41,533 nucleotides of DNA from Microvirga lenta (GCF_020532555.1 NZ_JAJBBR010000018.1:1-41533); one strand, 5' to 3'. Positions 1 to 9,184 are shown, numbered from the stretch's first letter. Notes: generated by a model from the sequence alone, not told the origin. Made by a program: numbers and translations.

Positions 1-1
1 A

Positions 2-85
2 AACGAACCCGCTTCTGCGCTGAACCTCGTCGAACGGCGCGAAACCTTCGACACCTGTGCGGATTGTCCCCAGAGGAGCCCGTAA
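2..85 (+). CDS. possible 3' end of a gene entering from the left edge
   Basis: One frame is open from the left edge to a TAA at 83-85 and would encode about 27 residues ending in CADCPQRSP. Of the three forward frames it has the most protein-like composition; the frame starting at base 1 is arginine-rich and runs on into the antisense of the MFS gene. The product cannot be recognised from so short a tail. It may be chance. Confidence 0.25.
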   Translation, partial: NEPASALNLVERRETFDTCADCPQRSP

Positions 86-506
86 AAGCCCAGATCACTC
101 CAGACAATACAGGGCTCATGGATGTGGCCGGACACAAAGAGCTTCACCCTTGGATGACGGGCTCGGACCTAGTTGGGTCTGGAGCGATCCATCTTCTGAA
201 GGTTCAACATCGCTCCTCGGCGAGGGCCTGGGAACTGATGATTGCCGTGTCCGGAAATGGCGCTCGCTTGCTGACGCAGCGGCGCGGGGAAAGCACACAT
301 AGTCGATATTCTCGCCATTGCAAGGGTGAACATTGGTGCATTCTGTTTGGGCTATGGAATGCCTCCCGAGGGGCCCCTTGCGTCTGCTATAGATGCGTAC
401 GCAGCGCCGGGAGGCGAAAGTTCCAGAGGGCGGCTCGGCTGGAGGAAGCGCTCGACGTTTCTTGCTACTCACAGTCCTGGAGGGCTATGGCGGGCCAAGC
501 TGGACG
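86..506. other. intergenic stretch, no gene seen
   Basis: About 420 bases lie between the possible gene tail on the left and the stop codon of the leftward MFS gene. The open frames here are rich in Arg, Ser and Pro, have no credible ribosome binding site and match no family I know. I see no RNA gene or strong hairpin in it. Confidence 0.5.
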
Positions 507-1745
507 CTATTCTCCGTCTCCCGGCTCCGACCGTGGATCGAGTGGTGCAATCACGGGCGTCGTTCGGGGCAGCATCTGGTACGGTCCCTGCTGTTCGGCT
601 GGAGGGGAGGGGCGGGCGCGCATCCGCCAAAGGCCGAAAACCAGCGCAAAGCTGCTGACCATAGCCGTGAAGGCGAACAGGCCGGGTGCTCCGGTGAGGG
701 TCATCACGCCAGATGAGAGCAGTGGTCCCAGAGTGGCACCTGCCGAGTACGCGAGGATCAGCCCACCGCTGGCCGAGACCCGTGCGGCTGCGCCGAGATG
801 GTCGTTCATATGCGCCACGCAGAGCGGATATAGAGCGAACGAGGCGCCGCCAAAGACGAGGGCGGCCCAATAGAGAAGGGAGCTGCCGGGATAGGCAGCA
901 GCAGCGGTGCCGACGCTGACCAGAACCATGGCTGTAAGGACGCCAATGATCACGAGACGGCGGTCGAAGACGTCCGACAGTCGTCCTACAGGCAACTGGA
1001 GCAAGACGCCGCCGAATATGACGGCGCTCATGAACATACCAGTCTGGGAGAGATCAAGGCCGATTTCGCTCGAGAAGGAGGGGCCCAAACTGTAGAATGA
1101 CCCCAGCACCAGCCCACTTGAGACGGTGCCGACCATTCCTAGCGGTGAAGCTTCGTAGAGGCGGTAGAAGCTGAGGCCTTCCACATGGGGGAGGATCGGC
1201 GGGGCGACCCGTGTCAGGGCGACGGGGATCACGGCGAATGAAATAAGAATGGAAACGAGGGCAAAGAGGAGAAAGCCCGATTCATCCTGCAGGTTCAGCA
1301 TGAACTGGCCGCCGGCTTGGCCTGCATAGAGGCAGACCATGTAGAAGGCGAGGATCTTACCCCTCGTTTCGCTTGTGGTTCTGTCGTTCAGCCAGCTTTC
1401 GACGCAGATGAATAAGCCTGCCATGCAGAAGCCTTCGGATAGACGCAGGAGGCTCCATAGCAGCGGGTCAAGATGTAGCGCATAGACAAGGGATATGCCC
1501 GAAAGGGCCGAGGCGAACGCGGTGAAAGCCCGAATGTGTCCATAACCGGTCACGATCCGGTAGGCGAAAAGGGATCCGAGGGTGAGGCCCCCGAAATAGG
1601 CCGACATCACAGCTCCAATGATGGCGGGAGCGGTTCCGGCAGCTTCCAGCCGAACGCCGATTATCGTGTTGAGGGGACCGTTTCCAGCCATCAGAAGAAG
1701 GATGGCCAGGAGAAGAACAAGGACTGAACGCAGGATGCCGACCAT
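507..1745 (-). CDS. MFS transporter, YcaD-like
   Basis: A 412-residue inner-membrane protein of the major facilitator superfamily. Hydrophobic segments run through the whole length in a pattern consistent with 12 helices in two halves. The first half carries an acidic and aromatic stretch (FICVESWLND) typical of the YcaD/sugar-phosphate-like MFS group, and the second half has the internal-loop motif GRLSDVFDRR. The hydrophilic tail (about 375-412) is Pro-rich. Start: ATG at 1745 has GAGGCG upstream; a GTG two codons earlier (1751) is possible. It ends 55 bases short of nothing recognisable upstream and lies just downstream of betT on the same strand (62 bases), so co-transcription is possible. 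The substrate cannot be told from sequence; context suggests a small charged or osmotic solute, which is inference. Confidence 0.85.
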   Translation of the reverse strand: MVGILRSVLVLLLAILLLMAGNGPLNTIIGVRLEAAGTAPAIIGAVMSAYFGGLTLGSLFAYRIVTGYGHIRAFTAFASALSGISLVYALHLDPLLWSLLRLSEGFCMAGLFICVESWLNDRTTSETRGKILAFYMVCLYAGQAGGQFMLNLQDESGFLLFALVSILISFAVIPVALTRVAPPILPHVEGLSFYRLYEASPLGMVGTVSSGLVLGSFYSLGPSFSSEIGLDLSQTGMFMSAVIFGGVLLQLPVGRLSDVFDRRLVIIGVLTAMVLVSVGTAAAAYPGSSLLYWAALVFGGASFALYPLCVAHMNDHLGAAARVSASGGLILAYSAGATLGPLLSSGVMTLTGAPGLFAFTAMVSSFALVFGLWRMRARPSPPAEQQGPYQMLPRTTPVIAPLDPRSEPGDGE

Positions 1746-1806
1746 GATCACTGCGCCTCGACGTCCGGATCGTATTCTTGCTCCATTTGGTTCCTGACCC
1801 GCATGG

Positions 1807-3786
1807 TTAGACTTGGCCGGTCTGAACGATCTGCATGTATTCCTCGTATCGTGCCAGGAAGTCGTTGATGACTTGCTCGCGGGTGTAGCCGGTCACTTCA
1901 TAGTGCTGTGGTCCGTCGGAGAGATAGACCTCGGCTCGATAATGGCGGCGCTCCTTGCCCTCCATAGGGGCCAGTTCCGGAAAGGCGAAGGTCGGGATCC
2001 GGTGGCTGCGCATGCAGATGCGATAGCGAAACTCGTTCTTGAGGTGGGGCATCACAGTGATCTGGACCTGATCGGAGGTTGGTTCGACCTGGGCTTCGAG
2101 GCCGCGCTGTCGGATCTGTGCGGCGACCTCTTCGAGCGCCGGACGGGCCGTGTCGTTCAAAAATCTGACAACCTCCTCGCGGTCATGAAAGTGCATGATC
2201 AGGCTGAGACGCCGCTGCCAGCTGCTGCCGACCGCCTGACGTGCGGGCGAGGGAGGCGCTATGTGCAGCCGTTCCAACGGGTGCATGCGCTCGAGCTGAA
2301 GGGCCCTTAGCAAACCGTAGCAAACGAGCACCATGATGACGGAGAAGGGTAGTGCGCTGGCGATGGCTGCAGTCTGTAGAGCCTGCAGTCCACCGGCGAC
2401 AAGAAGCACGGCCGCAACCACTCCTGCCGATATCGCCCAGAAGATGCGCTGCCAGACAGGCGGCTCTTCCGCGCCTCCGGAAGTGATCATGTCGATTACG
2501 AGCGCTCCCGAATCCGCGGAGGTTACGAAGAAGGTGACCACAAGGAGCGTCGCAATAACGGAGGTGATGGTCGAAAGGGGCAGGGCCTCCAAAAGCGCGA
2601 AGAGGGCAACGGGCATGTTGTCGGCGACCACCTGCCCGATGGGTGCAATTCCGTTCAGCTGCATCCACAGTGCCGTATTTCCAAACACCGTCATCCAGAG
2701 GAAGGTGAACAGGACAGGGACGAACAGGACGCCCAGAACGAATTCGCGGATCGTGCGGCCACGCGATATCCGCGCGATGAACATGCCCACGAAAGGCGAC
2801 CAGGCAATCCACCAGCCCCAGTAGAAAAGCGTCCAGCTCCCGAGCCACTCGTTCGGTTCATAAGCATACATTCGGAATGTGAGCCGCACGACGTCATCGA
2901 GATAGGCTCCAGTGTTCTGCATCAGCGCCTGGAGCAGGAACACCGTTGGCCCAGCGGTCAGTACAAAGCCCAGCAGCAGGACGGCCAGGATGATATTGAG
3001 TTCGCTCAGCCGCCGGATGCCTGCATCGAGCCCGAGCATGACAGAGACAGTGGCTAGACCCGTGATGACGGCAATAAGGGCAAGCTGAACGCCCACATTC
3101 GCGGGTAGGCCAAACAGGTATTCCAATCCTGCATTGACCTGCAGCACTCCCAGGCCCAACGAAGTCGCGACCCCGAACATGGTGCCGAACACGGCAAAGA
3201 TATCGGCGGCATGTCCGATAGGGCCGTGAATGCGCGCCCCGATCAGAGGATAAAGAGCGGAGCGGATTGTGAGTGGAAGGCCGCGGCGGAAGGCGAAATA
3301 GGCCAGGGCGAGGCCGACCACGATATAAATCGCCCAGGCATGCAGGCCCCAGTGAAAGAAAGTGATGATCATCGCCTGCCGCGCGGCGGCGAGGGTGTTG
3401 CCCTCGCCAACAGGCGGATCCGTGTAGTGGTAGATCGGCTCCGCGACGCCGAAGAACATCAGGCCGATGCCCATGCCAGCGCTGAAGAGCATGGCAAACC
3501 AGGAGAGGTAGCTGTAATCCGGTTCGGCGTCATCTGGCCCGAGCTTCACGTCCCCATAGCGGCTGAGCATGAGGAAAAATGTGAAGATGAGAAAGCCTGC
3601 GACCACGGCAATGTAGAACCAGCCGAAGCCCGCGACGATGGAGCCTTGTACGGCAGAGAAGAAGGTTGCGGCCTGTTCCGTGAAGAGAGCGCCGAGACAG
3701 ACAAAGGCCAAAATCACCCCCGCAGAGATGAAGAAGACGGGAGCATTTATTTGTGCCTGCGGGCGCCTTGCTCTTGACCGTGACAT
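1807..3786 (-). CDS. betT: BetT-type high-affinity choline transporter (BCCT family)
   Basis: A 659-residue secondary transporter of the betaine/carnitine/choline family, which imports choline with proton motive force for conversion to glycine betaine. Twelve membrane segments span about residues 13-490. Family hallmarks are visible: GMGIGLMFFGVAEPIYHY at 104-121, and the tryptophan-rich signature with WTLFYWGWWIAWSPFVG around 318-334 followed by FIARISRGR. Residues about 497-659 form a long cytosolic tail, the feature that separates BetT (about 677 residues in E. coli) from shorter BCCT members and is known there to tune osmotic activation. Start: ATG 3786 has GCAGAGG seven to eight bases upstream; ATG 3804 lacks a good site, and the frame stays open further up without coding character. 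It is divergent from a betaine/choline ABC importer, which supports the substrate call. Confidence 0.92.
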   Translation of the reverse strand: MSRSRARRPQAQINAPVFFISAGVILAFVCLGALFTEQAATFFSAVQGSIVAGFGWFYIAVVAGFLIFTFFLMLSRYGDVKLGPDDAEPDYSYLSWFAMLFSAGMGIGLMFFGVAEPIYHYTDPPVGEGNTLAAARQAMIITFFHWGLHAWAIYIVVGLALAYFAFRRGLPLTIRSALYPLIGARIHGPIGHAADIFAVFGTMFGVATSLGLGVLQVNAGLEYLFGLPANVGVQLALIAVITGLATVSVMLGLDAGIRRLSELNIILAVLLLGFVLTAGPTVFLLQALMQNTGAYLDDVVRLTFRMYAYEPNEWLGSWTLFYWGWWIAWSPFVGMFIARISRGRTIREFVLGVLFVPVLFTFLWMTVFGNTALWMQLNGIAPIGQVVADNMPVALFALLEALPLSTITSVIATLLVVTFFVTSADSGALVIDMITSGGAEEPPVWQRIFWAISAGVVAAVLLVAGGLQALQTAAIASALPFSVIMVLVCYGLLRALQLERMHPLERLHIAPPSPARQAVGSSWQRRLSLIMHFHDREEVVRFLNDTARPALEEVAAQIRQRGLEAQVEPTSDQVQITVMPHLKNEFRYRICMRSHRIPTFAFPELAPMEGKERRHYRAEVYLSDGPQHYEVTGYTREQVINDFLARYEEYMQIVQTGQV

Positions 3787-4181
3787 TGCTCTGCCTCTGC
3801 TCATTCGCCCGCCCAAGTTAACAATGCCTTGCAGCCTGAACGGATCCAACAGATGCAGGGCGTTCGGCGTCGGCCGCTCGAAGGGTCCAACCTGTTGTTT
3901 CTCAAACTGAAGAAGGTTTCTGCGGTTGTTGACGACAGGGCGTGGGTTCACAGTGAATGCAGCCAATTCATGCCCAAGGGGTTGGCTTTTCGAGCTGAGC
4001 GGTCTAAACAACCTGCGCTAACGACAACGATGTGCGTTGAACGCTTTGTCGGACGTGAGCAATTTCGTAGCTTTATGCGTGATATGATATTGCCGCGTCC
4101 GATCATATGACTACTGCGCAGATCAACAATTACACATTGGAGGCTGCCCCTAATCTTTAGGACAGGGGAAATGGGGTATCG
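3787..4181. other. divergent control region between betT and the ABC importer
   Basis: About 395 bases hold no convincing gene. Both flanking operons must start here, so promoters for each direction are expected. I could not fix either promoter with confidence. The only ordered element seen is the inverted repeat at 4082-4108, listed separately. A purine-rich ribosome binding site (GGGGAAATGGGG) precedes the ATG at 4182. Confidence 0.6.
4082..4108. promoter_or_regulatory. candidate operator: ATATGAT-N13-ATCATAT inverted repeat
   Basis: Two perfect 7-base half sites (4082-4088 and 4102-4108) are separated by 13 bases, giving a 20-base centre-to-centre spacing of about two helical turns, as dimeric repressors prefer. 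The repeat is AT-rich in a GC-rich setting and lies about 75 bases before the first gene of the importer. A TetR-type regulator such as BetI would fit the context, but no such gene is in the window and the link is inference. Confidence 0.4.
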
Positions 4182-5423
4182 ATGATTATCGAAGACGATG
4201 CTGTGCGCTGTGGAGACGCTGTTCGCACGGATGCTAATAAAATTGCGTTGCGTAATGTGTTCAAGATTTTCGGCTCGGATGTCGCACATGCGGTCGATTT
4301 GATCCGGGCGGGGCAAGGCAAGGATGCCGTTCAGGCGGAGACCCGCTGCACAATTGGCGTCAACGACGCCAGCTTCGGTATCAGAGAGGGCGAAATCTTT
4401 GTGGTGATGGGGCTCTCGGGCTCCGGCAAATCGACCCTGCTGCGCCTACTCAATCGCCTGATCGAGCCGACGCTCGGATCCGTCTCGGTGGACGGTCAGG
4501 ATGTGACGCGCATGAGCAAGCGCGATCTGATCGAGCTGCGGCGCCGCGACATGAGTATGGTGTTCCAGAGCTTCGCCCTCCTGCCAAACCGCACTGTGCT
4601 CGATAATACCGCTTTCGGACTCGAGATCGCAGGCATTTCCGAGGTAGAGCGCAACCGAAAAGCTCTTCGGGCGCTCGAAGCAGTCGGACTCGACCGCTAC
4701 GCGGCCAGCAGGCCTGATGAGCTCTCCGGCGGAATGAAGCAGCGCGTCGGTCTTGCTCGTGCGCTAGCCAACGAACCTACCATCCTCCTCATGGATGAGG
4801 CCTTCTCGGCACTCGATCCGCTGATCCGTACCGAGATGCAGGATGAGCTCCTGCGCCTGCAGGCGGAGCACAGCCGTACGATTGTCTTCGTCAGTCATGA
4901 TCTGGACGAGGCCATGCGCATCGGCGACAGGATCGCGATCATGCAGGACGGCGTCGTAGTGCAGGTGGGCACGCCTGAAGAAATCGTGATGAGCCCGGCT
5001 AACGGCTATGTCCGCTCGTTCTTCCGCAATGTGGATGTCAGCCACGTCTTCCGTGCGGGCGACATCGCGCGCCATAGCCAGGTCACACTGATCGACCGCG
5101 CTGGCCATAGCGTCAACGCCGCCCTCGAGCGCATGCGTGCGCATGATCGCGATGTCGCGATCGTCATTGCCCGCGATAAGCGCTACCAAGGGATGATCAG
5201 TGCGGATTCCCTCAAGGAAGCGGTCCGTGCTGGTGGAGCTGATCCATACCGACAGGCATTCCTGCCCGATATGAATCCCATCGAGGCCGAAACGCCGCTG
5301 GCACAGGTCATGGGGCGTGTTGCGGAGAGCCGCTGGCCTCTGCCTGTGGTGGATGCCCAAGGCCGCTATCTAGGCGCCATCTCCAAGTCATCCCTTCTCA
5401 TGACCCTCGACCGCGCCGGCTGA
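4182..5423 (+). CDS. proV: glycine betaine/choline ABC importer, ATP-binding subunit with CBS domains
   Basis: A 413-residue ABC ATPase of the ProV/OpuAA/ChoV group that powers uptake of a quaternary amine. Visible motifs: Walker A GLSGSGKS at 77-84, Q-loop Q129, signature LSGGMKQRV at 181-189, Walker B ILLMDE at 201-206, and the H-loop histidine H239. The last 130 residues form a CBS pair, ending in PLPVVDAQGRYLGAISKS; in the OpuA relatives this part senses ionic strength. The first 60 residues include the insertion before Walker A that marks this subfamily. The permease begins 26 bases downstream and the binding protein follows, so the three form one operon in the order V-W-X. The substrate (betaine, choline or proline betaine) is not settled; the neighbouring betT favours choline or betaine, in which case choV would be the better name. 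Confidence 0.92.
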   Translation: MIIEDDAVRCGDAVRTDANKIALRNVFKIFGSDVAHAVDLIRAGQGKDAVQAETRCTIGVNDASFGIREGEIFVVMGLSGSGKSTLLRLLNRLIEPTLGSVSVDGQDVTRMSKRDLIELRRRDMSMVFQSFALLPNRTVLDNTAFGLEIAGISEVERNRKALRALEAVGLDRYAASRPDELSGGMKQRVGLARALANEPTILLMDEAFSALDPLIRTEMQDELLRLQAEHSRTIVFVSHDLDEAMRIGDRIAIMQDGVVVQVGTPEEIVMSPANGYVRSFFRNVDVSHVFRAGDIARHSQVTLIDRAGHSVNAALERMRAHDRDVAIVIARDKRYQGMISADSLKEAVRAGGADPYRQAFLPDMNPIEAETPLAQVMGRVAESRWPLPVVDAQGRYLGAISKSSLLMTLDRAG

Positions 5424-5449
5424 TCCGCCAGCGTGTGAAGGATACCATC

Positions 5450-6364
5450 ATGGACTTCGATCTCAGCATCGGCGCCGGCGCCAGCGCGGCCGTCGAATAC
5501 ATGCTCGACAACTTTTCTCCGACGCTTGACGCAATAGCCGACGGCATTGGGCTGTTCGCCGACGGCATCAAGGATGCGCTGCTCTGGCTGCCGGCTTGGG
5601 CGTTCATCACCGCAGTTGCGCTGTTCGCCTTTTGGCGGATCGGCTGGAGGTTCGCCGTACTTTGCGGCGCGGCGCTGCTACTGATCGTCGGTATGGGGCT
5701 GTGGAAGGAGACGGTGGAGACTCTTGCCCTCGTCATCGCGGCGACTGCGATCGCCATCACGATCGGCATCCCTCTCGGCATTCTCATGGCACGCAGCCCG
5801 ATCACGGCTGCCGGCACGCGCCCACTGCTCGACCTGATGCAGACGATGCCCGCATTCGTTTATCTCATCCCGGCCGCGATGTTCTTCGGTCTTGGAGCAG
5901 TGCCCGGCACCATTGCGACCGTGATCTTTTCCATGCCGCCTGTCGTGCGTCTGACAGCCTTGGGCCTGACTCAGGTGAACCGCGAATTCATCGAAGCAGG
6001 CCTCGCCTTCGGGTGCACCGACCGGCAGCTTCTGTTCAAGGTCCAGTTTCCCCTGGCACTGCCTTCGATCATGGCAGGCGTGAACCAGACGATCATGCTC
6101 GGCCTTTCGATGGTGGTGATTGCCTCGATGATCGGCGCGGGCGGTCTGGGCAATACGGTGTTGACAGGTATTCAGCGCCTCGATGTCGGGCTCGGCTTCG
6201 AGGGCGGTCTCGCCGTGGTCATCCTGGCAATCATCCTCGATCGCTTGACCCAGAGTCTCTCACAACCGGCGGCCTTGCGTATCCCGCGTCTGGCGCGTCG
6301 GGACAGTCCCATCATGCACGGTGCTGTCGAAATGGAGAGTGCGCCTGCCAAAGCAGGCGTCTAA
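5450..6364 (+). CDS. proW: glycine betaine/choline ABC importer, permease subunit
   Basis: A 304-residue membrane component of the same importer. The N-terminal 40 residues are soluble or amphipathic, as in ProW, followed by several membrane helices. The conserved permease loop that docks on the ATPase is seen around EAGLAFGCTDRQLLFKVQFP, which contains the EAA-like region (EAG-x9-L-x6-P). Start: ATG 5450 is preceded by GAAGGATACCATC with AAGGA at good spacing; a GTG at 5435 is in frame but sits on the binding site itself. The gene follows the ATPase by 26 bases and precedes the binding protein by 67. It should work as a homodimer, as there is only one permease gene. The tail after about residue 270 is hydrophilic. 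Confidence 0.92.
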   Translation: MDFDLSIGAGASAAVEYMLDNFSPTLDAIADGIGLFADGIKDALLWLPAWAFITAVALFAFWRIGWRFAVLCGAALLLIVGMGLWKETVETLALVIAATAIAITIGIPLGILMARSPITAAGTRPLLDLMQTMPAFVYLIPAAMFFGLGAVPGTIATVIFSMPPVVRLTALGLTQVNREFIEAGLAFGCTDRQLLFKVQFPLALPSIMAGVNQTIMLGLSMVVIASMIGAGGLGNTVLTGIQRLDVGLGFEGGLAVVILAIILDRLTQSLSQPAALRIPRLARRDSPIMHGAVEMESAPAKAGV

Positions 6365-6431
6365 CGCCGGGCATCGGAATGGATACCCGTCCCGATGCTC
6401 GACCATACCTACGAGCTGAAAGGAGAACCCT

Positions 6432-7319
6432 ATGCTCAAGACCTTCGCCCGGATCGCCCTCGCGGCGGCCCTGACCACAGGCCTTGCGGGAACGCTGCAG
6501 GCACAGGAAGAAAAAAAGCCGGTCAAGATCGGCTGGACTGCCTGGGCCGACGCCGAGTTCGTCACCAAGCTCGCCAAGAAACTGATCGAGGACAATTACT
6601 CGCAGAAGGTCGAGCTGCTGCAGACCGATATTGCGCCTCAATACCAGGGGGTCGCGAAAGGTGACATCGATGCCATGATGATGGCATGGCTGCCCGAAAC
6701 CCATAAGGACTACTGGAGCCGTGTCGGTGACAAGGTCGTCACTCTCGGCGTCCTCTACACTGACGCCAAGCTCGGCTGGGTCGTTCCGAAGTATGTTCCG
6801 GAGGACCAGCTCGCGTCCATCGCCGATCTGGCAAAGCCGGAGGTGAAGGAAAAGCTGAATGGAAAGGTTCAGGGGATCGATCCTGGCGCTGGTCTCACCC
6901 GCCTGTCGAAGGAAGCCATCAAGACTTACGATCTGAGCGGATATGATCTGACCACCGCCAGCGATGCCGCAATGGTGTCTGCCCTCGACCGGGCCATTCG
7001 CAGAAACGAGTGGATCGTGGTGACGGGTTGGAGCCCGCACTGGATGTTCGGCAAGTACGAACTGCGCTATCTCGATGATCCGAAGAATGCGCTTGGCGGC
7101 ATCGAGCGGGTGTACGCAATTGCGCGGCAGGGATTCCAGAGCGACTACCCGGAGGTCGCTCAGTTCCTGATGCGCATGCACATTCCGCTCGACGAGCTCG
7201 AGGCGGCGATGTCCGATGCCAACGAGTCTTCGGTGGACAAGGCCGTTGAGAACTACATCAGCGAGCACCCCGCCCGCGTGAAGTACTGGCTCACCGGCGA
7301 GATGGCGACATCTTCCTAA
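6432..7319 (+). CDS. proX: glycine betaine/choline-binding protein (OpuAC family)
   Basis: A 295-residue periplasmic receptor. A signal peptide covers about residues 1-24 with a cleavage site after LQA. The mature protein shows the OpuAC pattern in which aromatic residues cage a quaternary amine: GWTAWADAEF, MMAWLPETHKDYW, and GWSPHWMF late in the chain. Start: ATG 6432 follows AAAGGAGAACCCT, a strong binding site. The gene closes the operon and is followed within 40 bases by a strong hairpin. Which amine it binds (choline, glycine betaine, proline betaine) cannot be read from the motifs alone. Confidence 0.93.
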   Translation: MLKTFARIALAAALTTGLAGTLQAQEEKKPVKIGWTAWADAEFVTKLAKKLIEDNYSQKVELLQTDIAPQYQGVAKGDIDAMMMAWLPETHKDYWSRVGDKVVTLGVLYTDAKLGWVVPKYVPEDQLASIADLAKPEVKEKLNGKVQGIDPGAGLTRLSKEAIKTYDLSGYDLTTASDAAMVSALDRAIRRNEWIVVTGWSPHWMFGKYELRYLDDPKNALGGIERVYAIARQGFQSDYPEVAQFLMRMHIPLDELEAAMSDANESSVDKAVENYISEHPARVKYWLTGEMATSS

Positions 7320-7353
7320 AACCCAGGCAGGCTTTGAGGCTACGAATGCTAAT

Positions 7354-7385
7354 GACAAGCCACTGGGGTGTCCCAGTGGCTTGTC
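7354..7385 (+). terminator. hairpin ending the betaine/choline importer operon
   Basis: A perfect 14-base-pair stem (GACAAGCCACTGGG with its complement) encloses a GTGT loop, 35 bases after the binding-protein stop. The T-run after it is weak (TTGTCC is part of the stem end), so efficiency as an intrinsic terminator is uncertain; the symmetry itself is exact. Confidence 0.7.
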
Positions 7386-7495
7386 CGATACGGGGAGGTT
7401 TGTTTCCTCTCCCAGCCGGGCCTTCATTCCTTCACGACTTTCAGACCTGAGGTCCCGGTCTTCTCCATGAGCTCTGCTTAAGCCAGCGAGAAAAG

Positions 7496-9184
7496 ATGAC
7501 ATTGAGACTGCCTGCACGGATTTTTCTCTCCGCTCTCGCCCTTCTTCTCCTGTTCACCGTAGCGGCCTGGCCTCAGGATGTTCTCAAGCCGGGATCGGCG
7601 CCGTCCGGCGGGGATGCCGCGGCAGCACAACGGGATCCGTTCGGCCGCGAAACTCCGCAAGGCTTGGTCTCCGGCTTGATCAGTGCTCTTGCAGATGCGG
7701 ACTACGAACGGGCTTCGCAGTTTCTTGAGGCGGAGCGGATTTGGGGCCGCTCCGGCAACGTAGTTCTGTCTGGGCCGGAGTTGGCCAAGACATTCCAGCA
7801 GGTCCTTGATCGGGCCGGGGCCGTTGTCACTCCGGCAGAGTTGAGTGCCGCACCGACCGGTCGGCTCGACGACGGCCTTCCGGGGGACAAGGAGCGGTTC
7901 GGGCTTGTCGAGACCAAGTATCGCGAAGTTCCGCTGCTGGCGAAGCGCGTGGAGCGGGACGGGGTACAGTTATGGCTGGTCTCCGTCGATACCCTGGAGG
8001 AAATTCCTTCGCTCGCGCAGGCGATACAGTACAATTCCCCCGGAGCGTCGCTGATCGATCAGTTGCCGAAGGGGCCATCGGTTGGCGGTGTATCATCCTC
8101 GCACTGGCTCGCCCTTCTCGTGCTCGCCGGTCTGAGTTCGGGCCTTGTCTGGCTGCTGATGGCCATGCGCGGTCCTGTCCTGCGCCTTCTTCGTCGACGC
8201 GGCGAGGAGACGAGCTTGACCCGCTATCTGGAGGCCTGCGCTGGACCCATCGGCGTGTTGGTGGCGGTGCTCGTCTTCAGAGCCGGCATCGAGTCCTTGG
8301 GGGTCTCGGTCGTCGCCCGCTACCGGGCCGTATTTCTCGGGCAGATCCTGGGCTTTTGCGCCATGGCGTGGCTCTTGTGGCGGACCGCCGATGCCGCAGG
8401 AGAGGTCGTGCTCGGGCGGATGTCGCGTCGTGGCCAGCTAACGGCCTACTCCGCCGTCAGCTTCATGAAGCGGGCTGCCAAGGCGCTCCTCGTGGTCCTG
8501 TTCGGGATCACGCTGCTCGGCGCTTTCGGCGTGGACGTGACGACCGGGCTGGCCGCACTCGGCATCGGCGGCCTTGCCATTGCGCTCGGCGCGCAAAAGC
8601 TCTTCGAAAACTTGATCGGGAGCTTGACGCTGATCGCGGACCGCCCCGTCAGGATCGGTGATTTCTGCCGGTTCGGCTCCGCTCTGGGAACGGTCGAGGA
8701 AATCGGGATCCGGTCCACCAGGATCCGGACGCTGGACCGCACGATCCTGACCGTCCCCAACGGCGAGTTCTCCTCGCTCCAGATCGAGAACTACTCGAAG
8801 CGGGACCGCTTCTGGTTTCACCCCATCCTGAATGTCCGGTACGAGACAAGCCGCGACCAAATCCGCTTTCTTCTGCGCGAGCTGCGTTCGATGCTGCTCG
8901 CGCATCCGAACGTAAGCCCCGATCCAGCGCGCGTCCGTTTCATCCAGCTGGGGCCTCACTCGCTCGATCTGGAGATTTTCGCCTACGTGCATGCGAGAGA
9001 TTACGACGAGTTTCTCGAGATCCAGGAGGATTTGCTCCTGCGCTGCATGGAGGTCGTCGAACGGAGCGGAACCAGCTTCGCATTTCCGTCTCATACCCTC
9101 TATCTCGGGCGAGATGCAGGTCTTGACGAAGACCGCGCCCGTAAGGCGGAGGATGCCGTGCAAGGATTGCGGGCCGCCGAGTAG
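7496..9184 (+). CDS. MscS-family mechanosensitive ion channel
   Basis: A 562-residue inner-membrane channel that opens under membrane tension and lets solutes out during hypo-osmotic shock. A signal-like segment (about 8-25) is followed by a periplasmic domain of about 180 residues not found in the small MscS of E. coli, then about four membrane helices. The last is the pore helix, Gly/Ala rich: GLAALGIGGLAIALGAQKLF, running into LIGSLTLIADRPVRIGDF of the beta domain. TVPNGEFSSLQIENYSKRDR is the usual MscS core motif. The C-terminal part is the cytosolic cage domain. ATG 7496 has a weak GCGAGAAAAG before it. Its place right after an osmolyte importer fits a shared role in osmotic adaptation, but a hairpin separates them, so it is probably transcribed alone. 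Confidence 0.92.
   Translation: MTLRLPARIFLSALALLLLFTVAAWPQDVLKPGSAPSGGDAAAAQRDPFGRETPQGLVSGLISALADADYERASQFLEAERIWGRSGNVVLSGPELAKTFQQVLDRAGAVVTPAELSAAPTGRLDDGLPGDKERFGLVETKYREVPLLAKRVERDGVQLWLVSVDTLEEIPSLAQAIQYNSPGASLIDQLPKGPSVGGVSSSHWLALLVLAGLSSGLVWLLMAMRGPVLRLLRRRGEETSLTRYLEACAGPIGVLVAVLVFRAGIESLGVSVVARYRAVFLGQILGFCAMAWLLWRTADAAGEVVLGRMSRRGQLTAYSAVSFMKRAAKALLVVLFGITLLGAFGVDVTTGLAALGIGGLAIALGAQKLFENLIGSLTLIADRPVRIGDFCRFGSALGTVEEIGIRSTRIRTLDRTILTVPNGEFSSLQIENYSKRDRFWFHPILNVRYETSRDQIRFLLRELRSMLLAHPNVSPDPARVRFIQLGPHSLDLEIFAYVHARDYDEFLEIQEDLLLRCMEVVERSGTSFAFPSHTLYLGRDAGLDEDRARKAEDAVQGLRAAE

Noticed and set aside
116..472. Leftward 118-codon frame in the gap before the MFS gene
   Set aside because: Low-complexity Arg/Ser/Pro composition and no ribosome binding site.
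1..873. Long rightward open frame from the left edge into the MFS gene
   Set aside because: Arg/Ser/Cys-rich composition, antisense to a clear transporter gene, and no family resemblance.
6312..7517. Leftward 401-codon frame opposite the betaine-binding protein
   Set aside because: Antisense shadow caused by high GC and few stops; the plus-strand gene has a signal peptide and all family motifs.
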